Source: Coralloluteibacterium thermophilum (GTDB lineage: Bacteria; Pseudomonadota; Gammaproteobacteria; Xanthomonadales; Xanthomonadaceae). Taken from it: a stretch of 64,000 nucleotides of DNA. The translations under genes were made by a program, and so were the position numbers. The notes below the pieces were generated by a model that saw only the letters and a program-made list of their open reading frames with translations, made no database searches and was not told where the DNA came from. Numbering within the stretch: position 1 is the first letter of the stretch; the number at the start of each line of letters is the position of its first letter. Shown in pieces: positions 16,082 to 26,008 of this stretch. The stretch spans positions 116,513-180,512 of the forward strand of contig NZ_JBHSGG010000029.1 in the NCBI RefSeq assembly GCF_042654365.1, read 5' to 3'.

Positions 16082-17524
16082 TCACGCCCGCGTGCCACCG
16101 ACCGTGAGCGTGTCCACCAGCAGCGTCGGCTGGCCGACGCCCACCGGCACCGACTGGCCGTCCTTGCCGCAGACGCCGACGCCCTCGTCCAGCGCGAGGT
16201 CGTTGCCGACCATGCGCACGCGGTTCATCGTCTCCGGGCCGTTGCCGATCAGGGTCGCGCCCTTCACCGGGGGACCGATCCTGCCGTCCTCGATCAGGTA
16301 GGCCTCGGTCGCGGAGAACACGTACTTGCCCGAGGTGATGTCGACCTGGCCGCCGCCGAAGTTGACCGCGTACAGGCCCTTCTTCACCGACTTCAGGATC
16401 TCTTCCGGCGCGTGCTCGCCCGGCATCATGTAGGTGTTGGTCATGCGCGGCATCGGCAGGTGCGCGAACGACTCGCGACGGCCGTTGCCGGTGGGCGCGA
16501 CGCCCATGAGGCGCGCGTTGAGCGTGTCCTGCATCAGCCCGACGAGGATGCCGTCCTCGATGAGCGTGGTGCAGTTCGTCGGCGTGCCCTCGTCGTCCAC
16601 GTTGAGCGAGCCGCGACGCCCGGCGAGCGTGCCGTCGTCGACGATGGTGACCCCCGGCGCCGCCACGCGCTGGCCGATGCGGCCGGAGTAGTTCGAGGTG
16701 CCCTTGCGGTGGAAGTCGCCCTCCAGGCCGTGGCCGACCGCCTCGTGCAGCAGCACGCCCGGCCAGCCCGGGCCGAGCACCACCGGCATCGCCCCGGCCG
16801 GCGCGTCCACCGCCTCCAGGTTGACCAGGGCCTGGCGCAGGGCCTCGCGCGCCCAGCGCTCGGGCTTGCCGCCGGCGAACAGCTCGGCGTAGTCGTAGCG
16901 TCCGCCGCCGCCGGCGTAGCCGGACTCGCGGCGGCCGCCCTGCTCCACGATCACCTGCACGTTGAAGCGCACCATCGGGCGCACGTCGGCACCGAGCACG
17001 CCGTCGTGCCGCGCGACCAGCACGGTGTCGACGCCGCCCGCGAGGCTCACGACCACCTGCTTCACGCGCGGGTCGGCGGCGCGCACCAGGCGGTCGATGC
17101 GGCGCAGCGCCTCGACCTTCTCGCCGGGCTGCATGCCCTCGACCGGGTCCACCGGCGCATAGAGGCCATGGCCGCCGCTGCGGGCCAGGCTGCGCACCCG
17201 GGTGCCCTCGCCGGTGCGGGCGATGGCGCGCGCCGCCGCGGCGGACTCCAGCAGCGCGTCGGCCCGGATGTCGTCGGAATAGGCGAAGCCGGTGCGGTCG
17301 CCGGCGATGGCGCGCAGGCCCACGCCCTGCTCGATGGAATGGGCGCCGTCCTTGACGATGCCATCCTCCACCGTCCAGCTCTCGCGGCGCGCGTGCTGGA
17401 AGTAGATGTCGCCGGCGTCGATCCCCGGGCCCAGCAGGCGCCCGAAGGCGCGCTCGAGATCGGAGACGGCCAGCCCCGCGGGCGTGAGCAGGCGGGTTTC
17501 GGCGAGGACGAGACTGTCGGACAT
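16082..17524 (-). CDS. tldD: Metalloprotease TldD (480 aa)
   Basis: TldD is the catalytic subunit of the TldD/TldE protease. The active-site motif HEAVGH (His260, Glu261, His265) followed by GLEGDFHRKGTSNYSGRIG is intact, and length equals E. coli TldD. The frame is open 84 codons upstream; ATG 17524 is chosen because it gives the standard MSD... N-terminus. It follows yhdP after 270 bases in which I see no gene, only a GC-rich stretch with short self-complementary CCCGGG elements. It is the last gene of the maf-rng-yhdP-tldD cluster. Confidence 0.95.
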   Translation of the reverse strand: MSDSLVLAETRLLTPAGLAVSDLERAFGRLLGPGIDAGDIYFQHARRESWTVEDGIVKDGAHSIEQGVGLRAIAGDRTGFAYSDDIRADALLESAAAARAIARTGEGTRVRSLARSGGHGLYAPVDPVEGMQPGEKVEALRRIDRLVRAADPRVKQVVVSLAGGVDTVLVARHDGVLGADVRPMVRFNVQVIVEQGGRRESGYAGGGGRYDYAELFAGGKPERWAREALRQALVNLEAVDAPAGAMPVVLGPGWPGVLLHEAVGHGLEGDFHRKGTSNYSGRIGQRVAAPGVTIVDDGTLAGRRGSLNVDDEGTPTNCTTLIEDGILVGLMQDTLNARLMGVAPTGNGRRESFAHLPMPRMTNTYMMPGEHAPEEILKSVKKGLYAVNFGGGQVDITSGKYVFSATEAYLIEDGRIGPPVKGATLIGNGPETMNRVRMVGNDLALDEGVGVCGKDGQSVPVGVGQPTLLVDTLTVGGTRA

Positions 17525-17794
17525 AGAAGAACCTGGAAGAGGCCGGCCACCGAGGTGCGGCGGATCGTGCCGGGGGCGGGGCGACGCGGCGGCCCGGCGC
17601 GGAGGGGAATCGGCGATTGTAGCGCCCCCGCCCTGCGTCTCCGCCCCCGCGCGCGGTGCGCGTCGAGGATGGGGCCGCACAGGCCTTCGCTGCAGGGCAT
17701 GCCTGGCCCGCGGGTGCCCGGGCTCGCCCGGGAGGTGCGGTCCGCTCCAGATGCGGCCGGCGCGCCGCGCGTTCAAGCCGGACGCACGCCGCGT

Positions 17795-20700
17795 TCAGTC
17801 GCCGGTATCGTCCGGCGCGGGCGCAGGCACGGGGCCCGGCGGCGGCGCGGCAGGCGGCGTGGCGGCCTCGCCCTGCGCCTGCGGCGGCCGCGCCGGACCG
17901 CGGTCGACGACCGCGACCTCCGGCTCCCGCCACGGCCCTGTGACGTGGTAGACGGTGCGCGTGGCCTGCTGGAACGGCGCGCGGAACACCTGCTGCGCGA
18001 CCGCGCCCACGGCGGCGCCGACCGGCCCGCCCGCAAGCGCGCCGACCGCGGTGAGCACGCCGCTGGCCTTGGGGAGCACCTCGATGGTCTGGTCGTAGGT
18101 CTGCGCGCGCAGGTCGGCTTCGCCGCGCACGTGGATCTGCACCGCCGGGCCGTTGATCGCCATGTCGTCGGTGGAGGCGCGGCCGTCGCGGAAGCCGAAG
18201 CGCCCGCTGATCTCGTCGAAGCCGAGACCGCGCCCGAAGAAGTCGCTGAAGTCCAGCGACAGCCGCCGCGGCAGCGCGTTCAGGCTCAGCAGGCCGAGGA
18301 TGCGCCCCGCCCCGCCCGGCTCCACGTCGAGCAGCCGGCCCTCGCCGATGCGCACCGTCAGCTCGCCGTCCAGGGCGTCAAGGCGGAAGGCGCCGGGCGA
18401 CCCGGGCCAGCCCGCAACCAGGGTGGCGCGGGTGTCCCCGGCCTCGATGACGCCCGCGAAACCCAGCGCATCGAGCATGGCGCCCAGTTCGTTCGACGCG
18501 AAGCCGATGCTGAAGTGCGAGCGCGAGCGCCCGCCGAGGCGGGTCCAGTCGCCGGAGGCGTCGATGCGCAACGACGGCGAATCGGTGGTGAAGCGCTGGA
18601 TGCGCATGCCCTCGGGCTTGGGCCAGGTCGCCAGCTCCGCCCGGCCGAGATGCGCGTCGCCGTAGCGGAGGTCCGCGATGTCGAAGCGCAGCGGCGGCAC
18701 CTTGGCGGGCTCGTCGTCGTCCGCCGGCGGCGTCTCCGCGGTGGCCGCGTCCGCGCCGCCCGGCAGGCGCGCCGCAGGCCAGTACAGGCGCTCGAACTCG
18801 CCGCGGATGCCCTCCGACGGCCGTGCCGGCACGCGCACGCTGCCCAGGACCTCCGGTCCCCTCACGCGCACCACGGTGGCGGCCTCGGCATCGCGCTCCA
18901 GGTGCAGGCGGATCTCGTTGAAGGCGCGGTCGAGCACGTCCAGCTCGCCGGCCACCAGGTCCACGCGGTTGAGCTGGAACCGGCTTTCCGGTGCCGTGCC
19001 GGAGGCGGTGCCGGGCGCGGCCACGGCCGCCGCCTCGGGCGCCGTCTGCGCGAGCGCGGCCACCTGCTCCGCGCTGTCGCCGGCCGCCAGGCCGATCCAG
19101 CCGGCGGCGTCCAGCACCGCGACCTGCCCGTCGACCTCGATGCCGCGCTGCGGCGGCGGCCCCGGCGGCGCCCCGCCGAACACCACCGCGGCCCCGAATC
19201 CGTCGTCCTCGCGCAGGGCCCCGCGCAGGCGCATCAGCGCGCCCAGGCGCACCTCGATCTCGCCCTCCTCGACCGGGAGCGGAACCTCCACCCGCAGCGC
19301 CAGCGGCACCGAGGCGCTCTTGCGCAGCGGTGCGGGCAGGCGCAGGTCGGTGCCGACCAGGTCCGACTCGATGCGCAGGCGCGTGCCCGCGGGATCGCCC
19401 TCCGGCACCGCCACGCTCACCTGCCAGTCGGAAGTGCCGTCGATCCAGGGCGCCAGCCAGTCGAGCGCGGGTTCGCGCTCGACCAGCACCGAGGCCGGGA
19501 GCCGCCCCTGCAGCGCCGCCTCGAACGCGATCCCCGGCGCCTGCGCCGGCTCGCCGGCGGCGAGCGACAGCCGCGCCTCGTGGCCCTCCACGCGCACGCT
19601 CACGTCCTCCGCCGCGAACCCGTGCAGGCCGAAGCGGGCGTTGCCGTCCACGTCCGTGAAGTCGACCCGCCAGCGCGGGTCGGTCAGGCGCCCGTCGGTG
19701 AGCGAGACGGCCCCGCGCAGCTCGTGCTGGCCCAGATGCCGCTCGAGCGGGATGCGCAGCTCCACCGCGACGTCGGCGGCGCCCGTGGCGCGCAGGCCCG
19801 AGAGCGCCTCGGCCTGGCGGGCGCCGACCGGGGTCGCGCGCAGGAAGTCCAGCAGGGCACCCGCCTGCCCGCCGCCGTTGGCGGAGATGCCCAGCACGGC
19901 GTCGCGGAAGTCGGGGATCTGCGCGCTGCCGCGCTCGATGCGCGCGCCCATGATGTCCGCGCGGGCCTCGTCCACCCACATGCCCATGCCGACGAACCGC
20001 ACGTAGGCGTCGAGTCCGGTCAGTTCCGGCCAGCCCTCGTGGAAGTGGAGCCGCGCACCCTCGACCCGGGCGGCCGCCTCGAAGCGCCCTTCGCCGTTCT
20101 CGAAGGGCCAGTGGGCGAGATCGCCCGCGACGACCGCCTCGCCCTCGACCACCCGGCCCTCGAGCAGCCCCTGGTCCAGCCACTCCACCGCCTCCACCGG
20201 CATGCGGTCGCGGACCCAGAAGCGCTTGGCGACCGGGACCTCGGCCGGATCCACGGCCGCGGCGAGCATCAGGTGCGGGCGGCCGCCACCCTCGGGGAAC
20301 AGCAGCCCGCCGCGCGCGGTCGCGGCGTAGAGGCCGGCGTCGGCGCCGGTGCCCTCCACCCGCAGGCGCGCGGTCTCCAGGCGCCAGCCCGCCGGCTCGC
20401 GCCAGGCCGCCACGCGGCCTTCCGCGACCACCTCGAGCGGTTCGACGAAGGCGCCCTGCCAGTCGAAGCGCAGCGGCGCCGCGTCGAAGACGAATTCGCC
20501 GCCGGCGTCGTCCAGGCGCAGGCTGCCGCCGAGCCCGGCGATGCCCGGCGCGTCGCCCACCGCCGCCCAGCCGAGCCCGCCGAGCCGGGCGCTGCCGGCC
20601 AGGCCGCCGTCGCGCAGGCCGCCCAGGGCGAGGTCCTCGACGCGCCCCACGGGCGCCGCCGCGGCCAGCCAGGCGCGCAGTGCGGACGGAAGGTCCGGCA

Positions 20701-21796
20701 CGAGCGCCGCCGCCGCCGCGAGCGGCGCGAGATCGACGCGCTCCGCCTGCACGCCGTAGCGTGCGCCCTCGGTCGCCGCGAGCCCGGCGACGACATGGAC
20801 GGCGCCGGCCTGCTCGGCCTCCAGCCTCGGGACCTGCAGCCGCCAGCCGTCGGCCTCGCGGTGCCAGCGGGCGCCGCCGCGCAGGCGCCCCAGGGCCAGC
20901 GCGGCCGCCGGCGGCGCATCGGCCCCGGTCTCGCCCGGGTCCGCGGCCTCAACGCGCGCGCGCAGTTCCAGCGCACGCAGGTCGAGGTCCAGGCGGACGT
21001 CGTCCACGCGGCGGTCGGCCAGGGTCAGCCAGCCGCCGAAGCGGCCTTCGGCGCGCTCGACCTCGACCGGCAGCCTGTCGCCGGCCAGGGCCGCCCAGGG
21101 GCGCAGGTCCAGCCGGTCGCCGCCGACCCACACCGTGCCGTCCATCGCGTGCCGCTGGACGTCGATCACCGCCTCCAGCGGCGCCTGCGCGTCCGCGGCC
21201 CAGGCGCGCACGCCCGCGCGCAGCCGTGCGCCGGCCACCCGCATCCGCAGGTCGATGCGCGGCAGCGTCGCCTCCTGCGCGGGGACCTGGGTGATCACCC
21301 GCAGACGCGCGCGGGTCACCTGGATCTCGCCCAGGCGTTCGAGCTGGCCGAGGGGGTCGCTGCTGCCGGAGCCCTGGAGGTTGTGCACGCGCCAGCGGCC
21401 GTCGGCCTCGCGCTCGAGCACGATCTCGATGCCGGCGATGCGCAGCTCGGTCAGCGGACGCCCCGGCAGCAGGCCGGCGTAGATGGCGACCAGCACGTCG
21501 GCGCGGCCGATCTCGAAGCGCTCGCCCGGCGGCCCCAGCCGCAGGCCGTGCAGCGCGATCAGCGGACCGCGCCGGGTCCAGCGGGTCTCCAGCCGGTCGA
21601 ACTCCACCGGCTGGCGCGCACGCTCGCTCATGAAGCGCGCGACCGCCTCGGGATGCCGTTCGAGCAGGGGCAGCGCCTGGCTGGCGATCGCGACCAGCAG
21701 GCCGAGGAGGATCACGCAGACCGCGGCGCCCAACGCCAGCCAGCGGCCGACGCGGCGGGTCCGGCGACGGCGGGCGGGAGCGGACACCTCGGTCAT
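17795..21796 (-). CDS. yhdP: YhdP family AsmA-like phospholipid-transport protein (1333 aa)
   Basis: This is a giant inner-membrane-anchored periplasmic bridge protein. E. coli YhdP helps move phospholipids to the outer membrane and maintain the permeability barrier. One transmembrane segment at about residues 17-42 is followed by a long beta-rich periplasmic part (DUF3971) and a C-terminal AsmA-like region ending in ETYDQTIEVLP-type repeats, then a Pro/Ala-rich tail. ATG 21796 is used; GTG one codon earlier is equally possible. It starts 15 bases after the rng stop. The opposite strand is open for over 2,000 codons here, a codon-bias shadow. Confidence 0.93.
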   Translation of the reverse strand: MTEVSAPARRRRTRRVGRWLALGAAVCVILLGLLVAIASQALPLLERHPEAVARFMSERARQPVEFDRLETRWTRRGPLIALHGLRLGPPGERFEIGRADVLVAIYAGLLPGRPLTELRIAGIEIVLEREADGRWRVHNLQGSGSSDPLGQLERLGEIQVTRARLRVITQVPAQEATLPRIDLRMRVAGARLRAGVRAWAADAQAPLEAVIDVQRHAMDGTVWVGGDRLDLRPWAALAGDRLPVEVERAEGRFGGWLTLADRRVDDVRLDLDLRALELRARVEAADPGETGADAPPAAALALGRLRGGARWHREADGWRLQVPRLEAEQAGAVHVVAGLAATEGARYGVQAERVDLAPLAAAAALVPDLPSALRAWLAAAAPVGRVEDLALGGLRDGGLAGSARLGGLGWAAVGDAPGIAGLGGSLRLDDAGGEFVFDAAPLRFDWQGAFVEPLEVVAEGRVAAWREPAGWRLETARLRVEGTGADAGLYAATARGGLLFPEGGGRPHLMLAAAVDPAEVPVAKRFWVRDRMPVEAVEWLDQGLLEGRVVEGEAVVAGDLAHWPFENGEGRFEAAARVEGARLHFHEGWPELTGLDAYVRFVGMGMWVDEARADIMGARIERGSAQIPDFRDAVLGISANGGGQAGALLDFLRATPVGARQAEALSGLRATGAADVAVELRIPLERHLGQHELRGAVSLTDGRLTDPRWRVDFTDVDGNARFGLHGFAAEDVSVRVEGHEARLSLAAGEPAQAPGIAFEAALQGRLPASVLVEREPALDWLAPWIDGTSDWQVSVAVPEGDPAGTRLRIESDLVGTDLRLPAPLRKSASVPLALRVEVPLPVEEGEIEVRLGALMRLRGALREDDGFGAAVVFGGAPPGPPPQRGIEVDGQVAVLDAAGWIGLAAGDSAEQVAALAQTAPEAAAVAAPGTASGTAPESRFQLNRVDLVAGELDVLDRAFNEIRLHLERDAEAATVVRVRGPEVLGSVRVPARPSEGIRGEFERLYWPAARLPGGADAATAETPPADDDEPAKVPPLRFDIADLRYGDAHLGRAELATWPKPEGMRIQRFTTDSPSLRIDASGDWTRLGGRSRSHFSIGFASNELGAMLDALGFAGVIEAGDTRATLVAGWPGSPGAFRLDALDGELTVRIGEGRLLDVEPGGAGRILGLLSLNALPRRLSLDFSDFFGRGLGFDEISGRFGFRDGRASTDDMAINGPAVQIHVRGEADLRAQTYDQTIEVLPKASGVLTAVGALAGGPVGAAVGAVAQQVFRAPFQQATRTVYHVTGPWREPEVAVVDRGPARPPQAQGEAATPPAAPPPGPVPAPAPDDTGD

Positions 21797-21811
21797 CACG
21801 GTACGACGCGG

Positions 21812-23293
21812 CTACAGCAGCACGACGTCGTACTGCTCCTGCGCGTACTGGTCGTCGGCCTGGAACCGGATGGACTTGCCGAGGAACTCCTCCAGCTCCG
21901 CGACCGCGGCGGAGTCCTCCTCCAGCACCCGCGACACCACCTTGGGCGAGGCCAGCACCATCAGCTGCGAGGCCTCGAACTGGCGGACCGCACGGGTGAT
22001 CTCGCGGAAGATCTCGTAGGTGACGGTCTCCGCGGTCTTGATGCTGCCGCGCCCGCCGCAGTGGGCGCAGGGCTCGCAGAGCTGGCGCTCGAGGCTCTCG
22101 GTGGTGCGCTTGCGGGTCATCTCGACCAGCCCGAGCGGCGAGAAGTCGTGCACGTTGGTGCGCGCGTGGTCGCGCGAGAGCGCCTTCTCCAGCGTGCGCA
22201 GCACCTGCCGCCGGTGCTCGGGGTCGACCATGTCGATGAAGTCGATGATGACGATGCCGCCGAGGTTGCGCAGCCGGAGCTGCCGTGCGACCGCCTGGGC
22301 GGCCTCGAGATTGGTGCGGTAGACGGTCTCCTCGAGGTTGCGCTGGCCGAGGAAGGAACCGGTGTTGACGTCGACCGTGGTCATGGCCTCCGTCTGGTCG
22401 ATCACCAGGTGCCCGCCGGACTTCAGCAGCACCTCGCGGCGCATCGCGCGCTGGATTTCGTCCTCCACGCCGTAGAGGTCGAAGATCGGCACGTCGCCCG
22501 GGTAATGCTCCAGCCTGTCGGCCAAATCCGGGGTGAACTGGCTGGCGAAGTCGCACATGCGCTCGAAGGTGTCGAGCGAGTCCACCCGCACCTTCTCGAT
22601 GTCGGAGTTGAGCAGGTCGCGCAGCGCGCGCAGCGGCAGCGGCAGGTCCTCGTAGATGCGCTGGCCGGCGCGGGCGCGCTGGCTGCCGACCTGCACCAGC
22701 TCCCAGGCGCGCAGCAGGTAGTCCACGTCCTCCGCCAGCGCCGGCTCCCCCTGCCCCTCGGCATTCGTGCGCACGATGCAGCCCATGCCGGAGGGCGCCA
22801 TGAGGTCCGCCATGATGCCCTTCAGGCGCGCGCGCTCGGCGTCGTCCTCGATGCGCGCCGACACGCCGATCACCTGCGAGTACGGCAGCAGCACCAGGTA
22901 GCGCGAAGGAATGCTGAGCTGGGTGGTCAGCCGCGCGCCCTTGCTGCCGATGGGGTCCTTGGCGACCTGAACGGTGATCTCCTGCCCCTCGCGCACCAGT
23001 TCGGTGATCGACGGGGTCGGCGCCGGCGCCGGCGGATCGCCGTTGCCGTCGGCCAGCGCCGGCGGCGGACGCAGGATGTCGGAGGCGTGGAGGAAGGCGG
23101 CACGCTCCAGGCCGATCTCGACGAAGGCCGCCTGCATCCCCGGCATCACCCGCTGCACGCGGCCGCGGTAGATGTTGCCGACGTAGCCGCGGCGCGAGGC
23201 GCGCTCGATGTGCACCTCCTGCGGCATGCCGTTCTCGACCAGGGCCACGCGCGTCTCGCGCGGGGTGACGTTGATCAGCAGTTCCTCGCTCAC
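21812..23293 (-). CDS. rng: Ribonuclease G (493 aa)
   Basis: RNase G is an endoribonuclease for 16S rRNA 5' maturation and mRNA decay. An S1 domain occupies about residues 38-125, here with an inserted Pro/Ala-rich loop near 75-95. The catalytic DNase-I-like region carries VIDQTEAMTTVDVN (Asp308) and IIDFIDM (Asp351). The zinc-link cysteines Cys409 and Cys412 lie in CAHCGGRG. No RNase E-type scaffold tail is present. GTG 23293 overlaps the maf stop as GTGA and gives the normal MSEELLINVTPRE start. Confidence 0.95.
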   Translation of the reverse strand: MSEELLINVTPRETRVALVENGMPQEVHIERASRRGYVGNIYRGRVQRVMPGMQAAFVEIGLERAAFLHASDILRPPPALADGNGDPPAPAPTPSITELVREGQEITVQVAKDPIGSKGARLTTQLSIPSRYLVLLPYSQVIGVSARIEDDAERARLKGIMADLMAPSGMGCIVRTNAEGQGEPALAEDVDYLLRAWELVQVGSQRARAGQRIYEDLPLPLRALRDLLNSDIEKVRVDSLDTFERMCDFASQFTPDLADRLEHYPGDVPIFDLYGVEDEIQRAMRREVLLKSGGHLVIDQTEAMTTVDVNTGSFLGQRNLEETVYRTNLEAAQAVARQLRLRNLGGIVIIDFIDMVDPEHRRQVLRTLEKALSRDHARTNVHDFSPLGLVEMTRKRTTESLERQLCEPCAHCGGRGSIKTAETVTYEIFREITRAVRQFEASQLMVLASPKVVSRVLEEDSAAVAELEEFLGKSIRFQADDQYAQEQYDVVLL

Positions 23294-23877
23294 GCGGCGC
23301 GCTCCGCGCAGGGCCCGAACCCGCGCAGCAGGCCGGCGGTCTCGTACAGCGGCAGGCCCATCACGCCGCTGTAGCTGCCCTCCAGGTGGGCGACCAGAGC
23401 GCCGCCGCGGCCCTGGATGGCATAGCCCCCCGCCTTGCCTCGCCATTCCCCCGTGGCGACGTAGGCGTCGATGTCGGCCGGCCGCAGCGGGCCGAAGCGC
23501 ACCCGGCTGGCGCAGACGGCGTGCGCGCTGCGGTCGCGGGAGACCAGGCAGACCGCGCTGATCACGGTGTGGGTGCGGCCCGCCAGCGCGGCGAGCATCG
23601 CGCGCGCCTCGGCGGCGTCGGCGGGCTTGCCGAACACCCGCTCCTCCAGAACGACCTCGGTGTCGGCGCCCAGCACCACGTCGTGGGGCCCGGCGTGGGC
23701 GAGGCCCGCGCGTGCCTTGTCGCCGGCGACCCGCAGCACGTAGTCGGCGGCGGCCTCGCCGTCGGCGCGGACCTCCGGCACCGCGACGTCGACGACCTGG
23801 AAGACGGCGCCGAGCTGGGCGAGCAGTTCACGGCGGCGGGGAGATTGCGAGGCGAGAAGCAGCATGGGCGGAAGCAT
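23290..23877 (-). CDS. maf: Maf-like nucleoside triphosphate pyrophosphatase (195 aa)
   Basis: A house-cleaning enzyme that hydrolyses dTTP, UTP or modified nucleotides. Motifs are ASQSPRRRELL near the N-terminus, GADTEVVLEERVFGKP in the middle and GKAGGYAIQGRGG followed by SYSGVMGLPLYE near the end. These match the YhdE (dTTP/UTPase) branch. The first ATG (23877) is given; an internal ATG at 23865 starts directly at MLLLASQSP and is nearly as likely, since neither has a clear ribosome site. First gene of the cluster with rng (GTGA overlap). Confidence 0.93.
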   Translation of the reverse strand: MLPPMLLLASQSPRRRELLAQLGAVFQVVDVAVPEVRADGEAAADYVLRVAGDKARAGLAHAGPHDVVLGADTEVVLEERVFGKPADAAEARAMLAALAGRTHTVISAVCLVSRDRSAHAVCASRVRFGPLRPADIDAYVATGEWRGKAGGYAIQGRGGALVAHLEGSYSGVMGLPLYETAGLLRGFGPCAERAA

Positions 23878-24163
23878 ACCCGGGCCTCATGGACGCAACG
23901 ATCCTCGGCGCAGGCCGCGAGGGCCCGGGACGGGACGACATGCCGCCGACGGCCGTCCCGGCAGGAGCGGCAGGTACACCCGGCGCGCCCCGGTTGCCCC
24001 GGCCCGCCCCCGCGCGGCCGCGCCCTGTCCGGCGCGCATCCGGACCGCATCGCCCCCTCCCGAAGCGGACGACGCGCCCCGGCAGGGCCGACGGTCACAC
24101 TCCACCGGTACAATCGCCGGCGCCGCCGCGGCGGCCGCCCGTTTCCGCCATCCCCGAGATCCA

Positions 24164-25879
24164 ATGCGCCTCACGCTCCTTGCGGCGGCGGCGGCCATGC
24201 TGGCCGCCGGCTGCGCCGCCCCGCACCGTTCCGCTCCCCTCGCTCCCCGCCAGATCGACGTGCCGCCGATCGAGCATCCCGCCGGCGAGACGCCGGAATG
24301 GTGGTACCTGTCGGGCGCGGCCACGGCGCACAACAACGGCGCCGGGCGCGCGTCGGCGCAGAAGGTCGTGCTGTTCGTGGGCGACGGCATGAGCCTCACC
24401 ACGGTCGCGGCGGCCCGCATCCTCGAGGGGCAGCGCCGCGGGCAGGCCGGCGAGGAGAACCGCCTCAGCTTCGAGCGCTTCCCCCACACCGCCCTCTCCA
24501 AGACCTACAACACCGACCAGCAGACGCCGGATTCGGCGGGCACCATGACCGCCATGATGGCGGGCGTGAAGACGCGCGCCGGCGTGATCGGGATCGACCA
24601 GACCAGCCCGCGCGCCGCCTGCGAGGCCTCGCGGGCGGCGGCGCGCCTGAGCGTGCTGCAGCTGGCCAAGATCGCCGGCCTCGGCACCGGCGTGGTCACC
24701 ACCACCCGCATCACCCACGCCACCCCCGCCGCGACCTACGGCCATTCGCCGGACCGCAACTGGGAATACGACCTGGCGATCCCGCAGGCCGCGCGCGAGG
24801 CCGGCTGCACCGACCTCGCCGCGCAGCTGGTCGAGTTCCCGTTCGGCGACGGCATCGACGTGGTCATGGGCGGCGGGCGCCTCGCCATGCTGCCGGCGGA
24901 GGTGGCGGACCCCGAGTACGGCATCCCCGGCCGGCGCGGCGACGGCCGCAACCTCGTCGCCGAGTGGCAGGCCAGGCATCCGGACGGGGCATGGCTGTGG
25001 AACCGGGCGCAGTTCGACGCCACCGACTTCGCGCGCACGCCCAAGGTGCTGGCGCTGTTCCAGCCCGACCACATGCGCTACGAGCACGAACGCGCGGACG
25101 ACCGCGCCGGCGAGCCCTCGCTCGCCGAGATGACCCGGGCCGCCATCACCGCGCTCGACGCGCGCCACCCCGAGGGCTGGTTCCTGATGGTCGAGGGCGG
25201 GCGCATCGACCACGCCAACCACGCGGGCAACGCCTTCCGCGCGCTGACCGAGACCATCGCCCTGTCCGACGCAGTGCGCACCGCACGCGAGATGACCTCG
25301 GAGGACGAGACCCTGATCCTGGTGACCGCCGACCACGGGCACGTGCTGTCCTTCGGCGGCTACCCGGTGCGCGGCAACCCCATCCTCGGCAAGGTGATCC
25401 GCAACATGGCCGGCGAGGACGCCCTGCCGGCACCGGCGCGCGACGCGCTCGGGCGGCCCTACACCACCCTCAGCTACGCCAACGGCCCGGGGTACGCCGG
25501 GGCCAACGACCTCCAGCCGGAGGGCGCCAAGCGCTACGTCGGCGACCGCGAACCGCGCGAATGGCGGCCCGCGGATGCCGGCGCCGACCTCACCGGCGTG
25601 GACACCGAGGCCCCCGACTTCGTGCAGCCGGCGCTGTTCCCGCTCGGCAGCGAGACGCACAGCGGCGACGACGTCGGCCTGTACGCCAGCGGCCCGGGCG
25701 CCGAGGCGGTGCGCGGCGTGGTCGAGCAGAACGTCATCCACCACTTCATCGTGCAGAGCCAGCCGGCCCTGCGCCGCACCCTCTGCGAGCTGGGCGCCTG
25801 CGACGCCGACGGCGTGCCGGTGCGCCTGCCGGACCACGCGGCCGCCCTGAGGAAGGCCGCGGCCCGCGACGCGGACTGA
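24164..25879 (+). CDS. Alkaline phosphatase, lipoprotein (571 aa)
   Basis: This is a PhoA-superfamily phosphomonoesterase predicted to be anchored by lipid. The lipobox LAAGC places lipidated Cys at 17. Catalytic elements are complete: metal-ligand Asp74 in GDGMS, nucleophile Ser124 in TPDSAGT, then GGRIDHANHAG, TADHGHVL and ETHSGDD for the metals. ATG 24164 is chosen because it starts the signal peptide; the frame is open 300 bases upstream, but that sequence is not protein-like. TACAAT at 24109-24114 could be a -10, with a lone GTCACA at 24094, too little to call a PHO box. The 286 bases before the gene hold nothing else I can identify. Confidence 0.93.
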   Translation: MRLTLLAAAAAMLAAGCAAPHRSAPLAPRQIDVPPIEHPAGETPEWWYLSGAATAHNNGAGRASAQKVVLFVGDGMSLTTVAAARILEGQRRGQAGEENRLSFERFPHTALSKTYNTDQQTPDSAGTMTAMMAGVKTRAGVIGIDQTSPRAACEASRAAARLSVLQLAKIAGLGTGVVTTTRITHATPAATYGHSPDRNWEYDLAIPQAAREAGCTDLAAQLVEFPFGDGIDVVMGGGRLAMLPAEVADPEYGIPGRRGDGRNLVAEWQARHPDGAWLWNRAQFDATDFARTPKVLALFQPDHMRYEHERADDRAGEPSLAEMTRAAITALDARHPEGWFLMVEGGRIDHANHAGNAFRALTETIALSDAVRTAREMTSEDETLILVTADHGHVLSFGGYPVRGNPILGKVIRNMAGEDALPAPARDALGRPYTTLSYANGPGYAGANDLQPEGAKRYVGDREPREWRPADAGADLTGVDTEAPDFVQPALFPLGSETHSGDDVGLYASGPGAEAVRGVVEQNVIHHFIVQSQPALRRTLCELGACDADGVPVRLPDHAAALRKAAARDAD

Positions 25880-25885
25880 CCGGAA

Positions 25886-25914
25886 CGGGCCGGCGCGACG
25901 CCCGCGCCGGCCCG
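25886..25914 (+). terminator. Strong hairpin after the alkaline phosphatase gene
   Basis: A perfect 12-bp GC stem (25886-25897 with 25903-25914) and a 5-base loop start 7 bases after the stop codon. No T-run follows, so it may act as a barrier or with Rho. Confidence 0.55.
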
Positions 25915-26008
25915 CCTCCCCTCCCGCCCATCGCCCCTGGCGCTCCGCCACGGGTTACCCTTCGCCCCTTCCGCCGCGGGGACGCCGGCGGCACCAACGG
26001 GGATCCGC

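Noticed and set aside
16412..23374. A plus-strand open frame of over 2,300 codons opposite tldD, yhdP and rng, rich in Arg, His, Ala and Gln
   Set aside because: It is the mirror of strong minus-strand genes with high-GC third positions; it has no domain, no ribosome site and crosses gene boundaries.
24094..24114. PHO box before the alkaline phosphatase gene
   Set aside because: Only one GTCACA core is found and no second repeat at 11 bases, so PhoB control is not supported from sequence.
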